Part shown: in pieces, positions 1-6,853 of the stretch
Layout of the letters: each line of letters opens with the position of its first letter
How positions within the stretch are numbered: position 1 is the first letter of the stretch
Source of the DNA: Treponema sp.
Lineage (GTDB): Bacteria > Spirochaetota > Spirochaetia > Treponematales > Breznakiellaceae
Direction: 5' to 3'
DNA length: 16,369 nt
Assembly: GCA_031272575.1 (NCBI GenBank)
Contig: JAISTO010000102.1
Coordinates: 1 to 16,369 of the forward strand
The notes under the pieces: generated by a model
Told to the model about the DNA's origin: nothing
Seen by the model: only the letters and a program-made list of their open reading frames with translations
The model's database searches: none
Position numbers and translations under genes: made by a program

Positions 1-2
1 AG

Positions 3-152
3 ACCGTCATTGCCGGGCTTGACATAGTTCGGTTTTAACCGAACTACGCAATCTATTGAAAAAAGGGCCATTTTGGTAGAGATTCCGCGGGGGAGAGGGG
101 AACCTTCGCAGCGAAGCTGTTCGGTCCCGTTTCCAAGTCGCGGAATGACGGT
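3..152. repeat. MITE-like palindromic repeat element
   Basis: About 150 bp of non-coding DNA is bounded by inverted termini: ACCGTCATT at 3-11 and its exact complement AATGACGGT at 144-152. The similarity extends imperfectly inward for about ten more bases (GCCGGGCTTG against CCGCGACTTG). Inside are three further dyads. A perfect 10-bp pair, TAGTTCGGTT (25-34) and AACCGAACTA (37-46), flanks TT. A second pair is ATTCCGCG (82-89) with CGCGGAAT (139-146). The third is CTTCGC-A-GCGAAG (104-116). Short non-coding elements with such ends are typical of dispersed, non-autonomous repeats in bacterial genomes. No target-site duplication can be judged because the left end lies at the window edge. The element sits downstream of the TonB-like gene, and its hairpins might also stop transcription, although no U-tract is present. 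Confidence 0.55.
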
Positions 153-196
153 TGGCTCTTTCCTTAACTTGTTGACAGTGGGGCAAGGGGGGGCTG

Positions 197-673
197 CTAG
201 GGGCACACGAAGCGCAGTGTGTAGCGGTACCGCGATGCCGTGGGGATGCCGTTCAGCAGGGCGGGGGAGAGCGCGCGGATTCCGTCAAAGGCGCGGGATG
301 CGGCCGCGCCGAAACCGCGGGAAGGGGGCGTCTCTTCCAGCACCCGGGTGCCGCGTATAATTCCGTCAGAGTCAACCAATATCTCTAAAATGACTATTCC
401 ATCCAGTCTTGCCCGCAGCGCGGCGCGCGGGTACACGGCGTTTTGTTTTATGCGCTCCTCGGGAAAGCGCGGGGCGCTGCTGACGCTCTCTGACGGCAGA
501 AACAGGTCCCCCTCCGCCGCGGAGGCGGGCGCTGAAGCGGGCGCGGGGCGGGGCCTGGCGCCCGGCTGGGCGCGGCGGGGTATCCACGGGGAAGCCGCAG
601 AGGGCGCCGCCTCCTCCGCGGGGAGCGCCGCGGCCGCGAGAAGCATCAGCAGGGGAAGCGCCGCTATCCGCAC
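197..673 (-). CDS. Exported protein with TonB C-terminal-like domain
   Basis: A 158-residue protein starts with a clear signal peptide (MRIAALPLLMLLAAAALPAEEA). A Pro/Ala/Arg-rich linker follows (about 25-55), then a TonB C-terminal-like domain (about 70-158). Typical landmarks are visible: a YPRAALRARLDG stretch, the strand VILEILVDSDGIIRG, and a late ALLNGIP...YTLRF segment. TonB-CTD proteins contact outer-membrane receptors and span the periplasm. This one is much shorter than classical TonB (about 240 residues), its linker is short, and no exbB/exbD lies in the window, so energy transduction is unproven. The start is GTG at 673, preceded by TGAGGTG (5-nt spacing) inside the end of the DUF362 gene. 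The two genes overlap by 10 bp, so they are probably translated together. The protein ends in an exposed-looking FVCP. No terminal membrane anchor is seen apart from the signal sequence, which might be uncleaved. Confidence 0.75.
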   Translation of the reverse strand: MRIAALPLLMLLAAAALPAEEAAPSAASPWIPRRAQPGARPRPAPASAPASAAEGDLFLPSESVSSAPRFPEERIKQNAVYPRAALRARLDGIVILEILVDSDGIIRGTRVLEETPPSRGFGAAASRAFDGIRALSPALLNGIPTASRYRYTLRFVCP

Positions 674-1806
674 TGCAGCACCTCATAGTCCCGCGTGCCG
701 AGGCCGATGCGCTCGGCGTGAGCGAGTTGGACCCGCCAGTCTGTTGTGGGGTGTACGAGGCTAAAGTGATCGTTTTCCGCGGGCGCTTTTTTGAAGGCGC
801 CCCTTTCCGTCATGATGCTGTCAGGGATAGCCGGGGCCGCGTTCACCGCGTCGATGCAGGCCTGGTCGAGCGCGACCGCGTCGGTTGACGCGAAGATGCC
901 GATGTCAGGCACTATGGCCGCGTCGTTGTCCCCATGGCAGTCGCAGAAGGGTGACACCTGATTCACCACGGTGACATGGAACTGCGGCCTGCCCGCGGTG
1001 ACGGCCCGCGCGTACTCGGCCATCTTGCAACTGAGCGCCTCGTTGCTGCTTGCGGAAAAGTTGTCGATGGCGTGAAAGTTGCAGACCCCCACGCAGCGCC
1101 CGCAGCCCACGCAGCGCGCCGTGTCGATAAGCGCCTTCCCGTCGGGCCCCACCGTTAGCGCCCGCTCGTTGCAGTACCGTACGCAGAGGCCGCAGCCGCG
1201 GCACGCTGCCGTCACGACCGGCTTCCCGTCGTTATGCATGAGCATCTTGCCGGCGCGGCTCCCGCAGCCCATGCCGATGTTCTTGATCGCGCCGCCCATG
1301 CCCGTGCCCTCGTGGCCCTTGAAGTGCGTCAGCGACACGAACACGTCGGCGTCCATAACCGCCCGGCCTATGCGCGCCGTCTTGCAGAACACGCCCCCGG
1401 GCACGGGTACCTCTATGTCGTCCGTGCCCTTTATGCCGTCCGCGATGATGTTCCGGCAGTGCGCCGTCTCCCACGTGAAGCCGTTTTCGGCCGCGGCGTC
1501 GAGGTGTACGAGCGCGTTGTTGCGGCGCCCCACGTAGAGCGTGTTGCAGTCCGTCAGGAAAGGCCGCCCCCCGAGCGCCGCGATCTTGTCCACGAGCACC
1601 CGCGCGAAACCGGCCCGCAGGTAGGAGAGATTTCCCGGCTCCCCAAAGTGAATCTTGATGGCAACAAATTTCTCTAAAAAGTCAATTTTCGCCAACCCCG
1701 CGGCATCCAGCAGCCGCGCCATCTTGTCGAGCAGACTGTCGTTCATCTTGCAGCGGATGCTGGTGAAATACACCGGCGCCTTTTGCGTATGCGCTTGCGT
1801 TTGCAT
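664..1806 (-). CDS. DUF362 family protein with two [4Fe-4S] clusters
   Basis: A 380-residue cytoplasmic iron-sulfur protein. The N-terminal two thirds match DUF362: an opening APVYFTSIR strand, IKIHFGEPGN, a TDCNTLY segment and the THFKGHEGTGMGGAIKNIGMG region. A bacterial ferredoxin insert follows, with Cys202, 205, 208 and 212 (CxxCxxCxxxC) and Cys232, 235, 238 and 242. This is a complete set for two [4Fe-4S] clusters. The C-terminal part closes the fold (ASTDAVALDQACIDAVN). DUF362 proteins are probable redox proteins with no agreed substrate, so no reaction is assigned. The ATG at 1806 follows AAGGGGGG with only about 3 nt spacing; an in-frame ATG at 1746 is less likely because it would remove the conserved first strand. 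The gene has its own promoter-like sequence (1826-1855) and overlaps the TonB-like gene at its end. Confidence 0.9.
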   Translation of the reverse strand: MQTQAHTQKAPVYFTSIRCKMNDSLLDKMARLLDAAGLAKIDFLEKFVAIKIHFGEPGNLSYLRAGFARVLVDKIAALGGRPFLTDCNTLYVGRRNNALVHLDAAAENGFTWETAHCRNIIADGIKGTDDIEVPVPGGVFCKTARIGRAVMDADVFVSLTHFKGHEGTGMGGAIKNIGMGCGSRAGKMLMHNDGKPVVTAACRGCGLCVRYCNERALTVGPDGKALIDTARCVGCGRCVGVCNFHAIDNFSASSNEALSCKMAEYARAVTAGRPQFHVTVVNQVSPFCDCHGDNDAAIVPDIGIFASTDAVALDQACIDAVNAAPAIPDSIMTERGAFKKAPAENDHFSLVHPTTDWRVQLAHAERIGLGTRDYEVLQCG

Positions 1807-1816
1807 AAGCCCCCCT

Positions 1817-1831
1817 TATGCTGACAGCATA
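1817..1831. promoter_or_regulatory. Palindromic operator candidate at the DUF362 promoter
   Basis: TATGCTGACAGCATA is a perfect dyad: TATGCTG and CAGCATA around a central A. It contains the -10 hexamer of the DUF362 promoter. Its 13-bp core ATGCTGACAGCAT recurs with one change at 2728-2740 over the sensor gene's -10 box. A repressor bound here would block RNA polymerase directly. No matching regulator gene is seen in the window. Confidence 0.5.
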
Positions 1832-1855
1832 CACGGGAAAGGGGAGGGGAGTCAA
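1826..1855 (-). promoter_or_regulatory. Sigma-70-type promoter of the DUF362 gene
   Basis: On the minus strand TTGACT (1855-1850) is followed after 18 nt by TATGCT (1831-1826). The hexamers match the consensus at 5/6 and 4/6. Transcription would start near 1819, leaving a leader of about 12 nt that consists almost only of the AAGGGGGG ribosome-binding stretch. The same -10 hexamer appears in the plus-strand operon promoter of this window. Confidence 0.5.
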
Positions 1856-2730
1856 GATCTGCATATCCGGTACAAGCGCCCGCAGAGTATCCCGGTGCCG
1901 CACATACACAAGCCCCAGACGGACAGGAAGCAGACCCAGATACCGGCCGGCAGGGGGGGCAGGGCGTTTTCGGCAAGGACGCCGAGGGACCACTGGTCCG
2001 CGCCCTGTACCCTGCTGAAGGCAAAGAGCCTGCCGCCGCATGCGGTGTCGGTACGGATGATGCCCTCCGTCTCTTGCCGCGCGGCCGTTACCAGCGCCCT
2101 GAAGCACGAGTCGCAGGTCCCGGCCTCGCCCCGCGGCCCGGCGCCGCGGGGATCTTTTCCGGCAATGATGCTCCCTGTGCCGTCAATCAGGAAGAGGCTT
2201 TCGCCCGCGGCGGCCTCCTGCAAAAGCCCGTCGAGCACCCGCCCCGGGAAGCCCGCCGCAAGCGCGCGCTTCTGATCGATGCGGACCGCCGCCCATATCA
2301 GGGGCGTTTCCCCGAGGCCGCCCCGCCTCACCGTGACGGCGCTTTCCCCCGGAACAAGGCCGCGCAGATAATCGGCGGCCCGCGCGGGAAAACGCAGCTC
2401 GCATTCCCCGTAGGAGCGGAACGGCGCGCCCTCTTCAAAAAAGGCCAGGCAATAAAACCTGCCGGCAACGCCCTCCCTAAGGAGGCCTCTCTGCACCCGC
2501 TCCGGCGCGAGCGTCATGATCCTGCGGGCGGATTCCGTTACGCTCGTTTGCACTTCAGCGAGTTTTTTCGACACCAGGCGGCCTGCCGTACTGCTGACGG
2601 TTTGCAGGGCCTTTTCCTCGGCGCGGCGGACGCTGTTCTGAAAGAACAGGAGCCCGAAAACCATACCTGCCGTTACAACCAGTGCAGCGGCGAAGGGGAT
2701 GCTTAGTATCCCCATGCTAAAGCGTTTCAT
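1852..2730 (-). CDS. Orphan membrane-anchored Cache-like sensor, no output domain
   Basis: A 292-residue protein with an N-terminal transmembrane helix (about 8-31, IPFAAALVVTAGMVFGLLFF). A helical stalk (about 32-75) leads to an extracytoplasmic alpha/beta domain (about 76-255), and a second transmembrane helix (about 262-284) is followed by only a few residues. The sensing part looks like a Cache/PAS-like fold, with ESLFLIDGTGSIIAGKD and, near the end, RLFAFSRVQGADQWSLGVLA. This layout is the sensory half of chemoreceptors, histidine kinases or cyclases, but no HAMP, MCP, kinase or GGDEF module follows. The next gene's promoter begins at once, so no frameshifted remainder fits. It may be a truncated receptor or a stand-alone sensor with a partner elsewhere. 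No Shine-Dalgarno sequence precedes the ATG at 2730, which fits the leaderless start predicted from the promoter at 2737-2765. A 72-bp gap separates it from the malic enzyme gene. Confidence 0.7.
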   Translation of the reverse strand: MKRFSMGILSIPFAAALVVTAGMVFGLLFFQNSVRRAEEKALQTVSSTAGRLVSKKLAEVQTSVTESARRIMTLAPERVQRGLLREGVAGRFYCLAFFEEGAPFRSYGECELRFPARAADYLRGLVPGESAVTVRRGGLGETPLIWAAVRIDQKRALAAGFPGRVLDGLLQEAAAGESLFLIDGTGSIIAGKDPRGAGPRGEAGTCDSCFRALVTAARQETEGIIRTDTACGGRLFAFSRVQGADQWSLGVLAENALPPLPAGIWVCFLSVWGLCMCGTGILCGRLYRICRS

Positions 2731-2745
2731 GCCGTCAGCATGAAA
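2725..2745. promoter_or_regulatory. Palindromic operator or hairpin over sensor start codon
   Basis: Perfect 8-bp arms TTTCATGC (2725-2732) and GCATGAAA (2738-2745) flank CGTCA. Read on the minus strand the core is ATGCTGACGGCAT, one base different from the dyad at 1818-1830. The site covers both the predicted -10 box and the start codon of the sensor gene. It could be a protein-binding operator, or it could mask the start codon in transcripts coming through from the malic enzyme gene. Confidence 0.5.
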
Positions 2746-2765
2746 TACTTAATTTGAACGTGCAA
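2737..2765 (-). promoter_or_regulatory. Candidate promoter of the sensor gene, leaderless start
   Basis: On the minus strand TTGCAC (2765-2760) is spaced 17 nt from CATGCT (2742-2737). Six bases then separate the -10 box from the A of the start codon at 2730. Transcription would therefore begin at or next to the ATG, giving a leaderless mRNA. The -10 match is weak (CATGCT), so this is a prediction supported mainly by spacing and by the missing ribosome-binding site. Confidence 0.35.
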
Positions 2766-2802
2766 CACCCAAAAGGGTGAGTCTGCGGTTAATCGGTGAT
2801 TT

Positions 2803-4281
2803 TTAAACGCCGCCGGCCGTAAGTTCCGCGAGCGCGTCTTCGAGGGCCTGTTCGAGCATTTGCGGCGGGGGCTGCTTGATGTGCCCCAGGCGGACCAGAT
2901 CGTCGGCGAGCGCGCGGGACGCGGCGATGTCATCCTTTGCGCGGGTGTAGGCCTCGTCCCAAGTGAGCGTTACCCGCGCGACCCCCTCTCGCGCGGCCTC
3001 GAGCGCCGTGTCCGCGGCCTCCCGCGCAAACACGTCGCTTTCTTCCATCGTGGCGATGATGTTGTCAGGGGATATGCCCCGCGCCTCGGAAAAGTCCGCG
3101 ATCGAGTGCGCGCAGCGTATCGCCATGCCGTCCGTGATCTTGCGGGCGCGGGCCAGGAGCGCGCCCTTCAGGATGCCCGGAAAGCAGACCGAGTTGTTCA
3201 CCTGGTTGGGGAAGTCCCCGCGGCCCGTCGCGACGATGAAGGCCCCTTCCTCTTTGGCCGCGTAGGGCCAGATCTCCGGCACCGGGTTCGCGCAGGCAAA
3301 GACGATCGCGTTTTTCGCCATGCCGCGCACCCAGGCGCGCTGCACCGTGTCCGGCCCCGGGGTCGAGAGCGCGATGAGCACGTCCGCGCCCCGCAGCGCC
3401 TCCTCGATAGAGGGGCAGCGGGACGGGTTCGTCTGGCGGCAGAGTTCCCACTTGCGGTAGTTGCGCGCGTCCTGACGCAGGTCGTCCCGGCCCGAGTGCA
3501 GGCTGCCCTTCGAGTCAAAGATGACAAGCCGCCCGGGGTCCCCCCCGTCCGCCATGATGAGCCGCGCTATCGTCGTGTTGGCAGCGCCCGCGCCCAGCAG
3601 CACGATGCGCGCGTCCGCGAGGGCCTTGTCCGCCAGTTTCAGCGCGTTCAGGAGCCCCGCCAGGGTGACGCAGGCCGTGCCCTGCGCGTCGTCATGCCAG
3701 ACCGGAATGTCGCAGGCGCCGCGCAGGTCGTCCAGCACACGGAAGCAGTTAGGCTGACTAATGTCCTCGAGGTTGACGGCGCCAAACGAGTACTGGCACA
3801 TCTTCACGAAGTCGATCACCTTTTGCGGATCGTGGGCGCCGTCCGGCCCCCGCGAGTCGACGCAGAGCGCGACCGCGTCCACGCCGCCGAGGTACTTCAT
3901 CAGCAGGGCCTTGCCCTCCATGACGCCGAGGCCCCCGGCCGGCGTGCAGTCCCCATCCCCCAGCACCCGCGTCGAGTCGGACACCACCGCCACCAGGTTC
4001 CCCCGGTTGGACAGCGCGAAGGACGCGTCGTCAGAGCCGGCCTTTACATCATCCCGAATCGTCGTGGAGATTTTTGAAACCCCCGGCGTGTACCACGCGT
4101 TGAACCAGTTGAACCCGTAGACCCCCGCCTTGGGCACGGTCTGCATCTTGCCGCTGTAAAAACGGTGCGCCGCGAGCGCGAGGTTTTTCAAAAACAGGGT
4201 TTTCGCCCGCGCCTTTTCGTCCTCGGATAAACGCGCGGGAAAAATATCATTTAAGTTTGAAAGTGACGGATCGATAGTCAT
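2803..4281 (-). CDS. NAD(P)-dependent malic enzyme (decarboxylating)
   Basis: A 492-residue cytosolic enzyme that oxidatively decarboxylates L-malate to pyruvate and CO2 with reduction of NAD(P)+. Visible family landmarks are WYTPGV with the catalytic Tyr64, the GK motif with Lys124 (GVMEGKALLMKY), the metal ligands Glu172-Asp173 (NLEDIS) and Asp198 (HDDAQGTA), and a Rossmann loop GAGAAN (230-235). Late signatures are FACANPVPEI and GRGDFPNQVNNSVCFPG. Cofactor preference cannot be read with confidence. It lacks the C-terminal phosphotransacetylase-like domain of the large MaeB enzymes. Ala199 replaces the usual larger residue after the DD pair. The ATG at 4281 overlaps the clpA stop (ATGA) and has GGAGG at 4290-4286, so translation is coupled to clpA. 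Such enzymes feed pyruvate and reducing power in fermentative bacteria. Confidence 0.93.
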   Translation of the reverse strand: MTIDPSLSNLNDIFPARLSEDEKARAKTLFLKNLALAAHRFYSGKMQTVPKAGVYGFNWFNAWYTPGVSKISTTIRDDVKAGSDDASFALSNRGNLVAVVSDSTRVLGDGDCTPAGGLGVMEGKALLMKYLGGVDAVALCVDSRGPDGAHDPQKVIDFVKMCQYSFGAVNLEDISQPNCFRVLDDLRGACDIPVWHDDAQGTACVTLAGLLNALKLADKALADARIVLLGAGAANTTIARLIMADGGDPGRLVIFDSKGSLHSGRDDLRQDARNYRKWELCRQTNPSRCPSIEEALRGADVLIALSTPGPDTVQRAWVRGMAKNAIVFACANPVPEIWPYAAKEEGAFIVATGRGDFPNQVNNSVCFPGILKGALLARARKITDGMAIRCAHSIADFSEARGISPDNIIATMEESDVFAREAADTALEAAREGVARVTLTWDEAYTRAKDDIAASRALADDLVRLGHIKQPPPQMLEQALEDALAELTAGGV

Positions 4282-6755
4282 GACGCCTCCATTGTGGTAC
4301 AGTACGCCTTCTCCGTATCAAGCCCTATCCAGTAGTCCCCGTCCGCATAGTCGGCGCGGGCGGCCCCCCCCTCGCTCAGCGAGCCGAAGAGCACTTCGTC
4401 CACAAACCAGGACTTGAGTTTCTCTTCGACCACGCGGCCCGCGTTGCGCGCGCCGAACTCGCGGCTGTAGCCTTCCTCGGCAAGGCGCTCTATGCACGCG
4501 TCGGTGACCTCCAGGCTGACCTTTTTTTCGGCCAGTTGCTTTTTGAACGCGTCCACCTCTTTGCGGATAATCGCGATCATGATCTCTTTTGAAAGATGAT
4601 GAAAGGGCACGACCGCGTCGAGCCGGCTGCGGAACTCGGGGCTGAAGATTTTTTCGATGGCGTCGTTCACCGCGCTTTCGTCCTGTACGCGATCGCCGAA
4701 GCCGATCAGGTTTTTGCCGATGTCGCGCGCGCCCGCGTTGCTTGTCATAATGACCACCGCGTTGCGGAAGTCCGCCTTGCGGCCGTTGTTGTCCGTAAGG
4801 GAGGCGTAGTCCATTATTTGCAGGAGGAGGTTGTAGATATCCTGATGCGCTTTTTCGATTTCGTCGAGGAGCACGACGCAGTGCGGCTGCTTGCGGACCG
4901 CCTCGGTAAGAAGGCCGCCCTCCTCGTAGCCAATGTAACCCGGCGGCGAGCCTATGAGACGGGAGATGGTGTGCTTTTCCTGGTACTCGCTCATGTCGAA
5001 GCGATGCATCGTAATGCCGAGCGTGTCCGCGAGCCGGCGGGCCAGTTCCGTTTTGCCGACCCCCGTCGGCCCCACGAAGAGGAAGTTCGCCACGGGCTTG
5101 TCCGGCGAGCGGAATCCGGCGCGGGAGCGCTTGACGGCCCGCGCCACCGCATCCACCGCCTCGTTCTGACCGAAAACCACCGCCTTCAACGTTGATTCGA
5201 GGTTTTGGAGTTTATCCCTTTCATTTTGCCCTATGGACTTTTCCGGGATTCTGGCCATTTTTGAGACAACGCTTTCCACGAGCGCGAGGTCTACCGTGAC
5301 CGCGGTGACTTCCCCCGCCTGCGCGGAAACGGTGTCTCCTGAAGCGGCCGCTGACGCGGACGCGGACATTGCCGCCGGGCTTTCGGTCTTTGAGCGCCGC
5401 TCGTACGCGGCCAGTTTTTCGAGGAAGGCCGTCCAGTGGCGCTTCCTGGGTTCGACGCTTTCCTCGACCGCCGCCGTTTGCTGCGCCGTTCCCGGGGTTT
5501 CGGTTTTCGACGCTTGGATACGGGCGCAGGCGCCGGCCTCGTCGATAACGTCGATCGCCTTGTCCGGCAGCCGGCGCTCGGTAATGTACTGGGCGGAGAG
5601 TTTCACCGCGGCCTCGATAGCCTCGTCGGTGTACTGGACGTTATGGTGCCGCTCGTAGCGCGACTTTAAGCCATGAAGGATTTTGATTGCGTCCGCCTCC
5701 TCCGGCTCGTTGATGTCAATTTTTTGAAAACGGCGCGAGAGCGCGCGGTCTTTGTCGAAAATGCGGGTGTACTCTTCGTGCGTGGTGGACCCTATGCAGC
5801 GCACCTTGCCCGTGCCGAGCACCGGCTTGAGCAGATTCGCCGCGTCCATGGCGCTGCCTGAGGCGGAGCCGGTACCGATGAGCGTGTGGATTTCATCAAC
5901 AAAAAGGATAGCCTTTTCTTTTTTCTGGATTTCCTCGACGATGCGTTTTATGCGCTCCTCGAAGTCGCCGCGGTACCTCGTGCCCGCGATGATAGCCCCC
6001 ATGTCGATCGAGTAGACCGCATAGCCGCGGAGGAGCGGGGGCACCTCGTCCGCCGCGATGCGCTGCGCAAGCCCCTCGGTGACGGCCGTCTTGCCCACGC
6101 CGGAATCCCCCACATGGACGGGGTTGTTTTTCATGCGGCGGCAGAGCACCTGTATCGTGCGGTCGATTTCGGCCTCGCGGCCAATGACCGGCTCGAGTTT
6201 GCCCTCTTTGGCGAGGCTCGTGAGTTCCTGCGCGAAGCGCTCGAGCGTGGTCTTCTTTTTCGAGGCGCGCTCGGAGTCGAGCGCTTCGCCGTCCGGCCCC
6301 ACCGCCTCGGCTATGCCGGATTGATTGGAGGTTTTAGAGAGATTTTTTAGCAACTCGTCCCGGTCTATCCCCGCCTTGCGGAGTGAGTAGCCGCAGAAGT
6401 TCCGCTCGTCATCGTAGAGGGACACGAGTATGTCCGCCACATCGATGGTCGTTTTTTGCGCGGACTGGCTCGAAAAAATCGCCCGCTGGATGACCCCCCG
6501 GAAGTTGATCGTTTGAATCGGGTCCTCGCCCTCGCTGCAGGGCACTTTTAGGTCGAGGTAGCCCTCGATAACCCCGCGAATCGCCGCCGGATCGACGCCG
6601 CAGGCCGCCACTATGCCCTGCACCTCGTCGAACGAAAGCGCCGCGTAAAGCACATGCTCCGGCGTGAGGTACTCGTGGCTCCGCATCTTCGCCTCCGCAT
6701 ACGCGGCATTCAGTATGGCCTGCACCGGCCCGGAAATTTTCAGCAGTCTCGCCAT
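4278..6755 (-). CDS. clpA: ATP-dependent Clp protease ATP-binding subunit ClpA
   Basis: An 825-residue Hsp100 unfoldase that threads substrates into ClpP in the cytoplasm. Domains in order: Clp N-domain (1-about 145, LTPEHVLYAALSF), AAA-1 with Walker A G216-T223 (GDSGVGKT) and Walker B ILFVDEIHT, AAA-2 with Walker A around Lys568 (GPTGVGKTE) and Walker B CVVLLDEIEKAH, and a C-terminal D2-small domain. The ClpP-docking tripeptide Ile684-Gly-Phe lies in KNLIGFGDR, so partnership with ClpP is expected. The ClpB-type coiled-coil middle domain is absent, which separates it from ClpB. A low-complexity insert (about 412-484, rich in Ala/Ser/Thr) lies between the two AAA modules. No clpS is seen nearby. 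The ATG at 6755 is chosen because CTGGAG lies 7 nt upstream and the next residues, ARLLKISGPVQ, match the family start; an upstream in-frame extension would run through the promoter. A G8 run (4364-4371) lies near the 3' end. Confidence 0.95.
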   Translation of the reverse strand: MARLLKISGPVQAILNAAYAEAKMRSHEYLTPEHVLYAALSFDEVQGIVAACGVDPAAIRGVIEGYLDLKVPCSEGEDPIQTINFRGVIQRAIFSSQSAQKTTIDVADILVSLYDDERNFCGYSLRKAGIDRDELLKNLSKTSNQSGIAEAVGPDGEALDSERASKKKTTLERFAQELTSLAKEGKLEPVIGREAEIDRTIQVLCRRMKNNPVHVGDSGVGKTAVTEGLAQRIAADEVPPLLRGYAVYSIDMGAIIAGTRYRGDFEERIKRIVEEIQKKEKAILFVDEIHTLIGTGSASGSAMDAANLLKPVLGTGKVRCIGSTTHEEYTRIFDKDRALSRRFQKIDINEPEEADAIKILHGLKSRYERHHNVQYTDEAIEAAVKLSAQYITERRLPDKAIDVIDEAGACARIQASKTETPGTAQQTAAVEESVEPRKRHWTAFLEKLAAYERRSKTESPAAMSASASAAASGDTVSAQAGEVTAVTVDLALVESVVSKMARIPEKSIGQNERDKLQNLESTLKAVVFGQNEAVDAVARAVKRSRAGFRSPDKPVANFLFVGPTGVGKTELARRLADTLGITMHRFDMSEYQEKHTISRLIGSPPGYIGYEEGGLLTEAVRKQPHCVVLLDEIEKAHQDIYNLLLQIMDYASLTDNNGRKADFRNAVVIMTSNAGARDIGKNLIGFGDRVQDESAVNDAIEKIFSPEFRSRLDAVVPFHHLSKEIMIAIIRKEVDAFKKQLAEKKVSLEVTDACIERLAEEGYSREFGARNAGRVVEEKLKSWFVDEVLFGSLSEGGAARADYADGDYWIGLDTEKAYCTTMEAS

Positions 6756-6772
6756 TTTTTTACTCCAGGGTG

Positions 6773-6802
6773 AGACTAGCACAAGCGCGCGGGAAATGTC
6801 AA
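6773..6802 (-). promoter_or_regulatory. Promoter of the clpA operon
   Basis: On the minus strand TTGACA (6802-6797) is a perfect -35 box. An 18-nt spacer ends in TGC, which forms an extended -10 with TAGTCT (6778-6773). The hexamer alone matches 3/6, and the TGn extension compensates. The 5' leader would be only about 10 nt and contain CTGGAG. Confidence 0.5.
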
Positions 6803-6814
6803 TAGCGCTTGACA
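6797..6814. promoter_or_regulatory. Back-to-back -35 boxes forming a dyad
   Basis: TGTCAATAGCGCTTGACA holds the clpA -35 box (complement strand, 6797-6802) and the -35 box of the plus-strand envelope operon (6809-6814), separated by 6 bp. The arms form a perfect 6-bp inverted repeat. Two polymerases could hardly occupy both promoters at once, and a regulator binding here would affect both operons. Confidence 0.5.
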
Positions 6815-6837
6815 CTTTTCACAAAAACCGCTATGCT
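6809..6837 (+). promoter_or_regulatory. Promoter of the seven-gene envelope/choline operon
   Basis: TTGACA (6809-6814) and TATGCT (6832-6837) are separated by exactly 17 nt, a near-consensus housekeeping promoter. The start point would be near 6844, so the leader is about 10 nt and starts with the GGAG ribosome-binding site (6844-6847) in front of the ATG at 6854. No other strong promoter was noticed before 16177, because the downstream genes have no intergenic space. Confidence 0.65.
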
Positions 6838-6853
6838 TCGCTCGGAGTGTCAC

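Noticed and set aside
73..360. Plus-strand open frame of 95 codons at the left edge
   Set aside because: It runs through the palindromic repeat and then antisense to the TonB-like gene; no start signal and no protein-like pattern.
2766..2779. Hairpin CACCC-AAAA-GGGTG after the malic enzyme gene as a terminator
   Set aside because: The stem has only 5 bp and no T-run follows in the direction of transcription.
2727..2933. 68-codon minus-strand frame ending in ATGA overlap with the sensor start
   Set aside because: It lies in another frame of the malic enzyme 3' end, has a biased Arg/Ser/Pro composition and no ribosome-binding site; the overlap appears accidental.
2860..4077. Long open frame (405 codons) opposite the malic enzyme
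   Set aside because: It is a GC-driven antisense shadow with Arg/Val/Asp-biased composition and no recognisable motif, while the other strand has a full malic enzyme.
6809..6853. N-terminal extension of the first outer-membrane gene from TTG at 6809
   Set aside because: This TTG is the -35 box, the extension would bury the signal peptide, and ATG 6854 has a proper GGAG.
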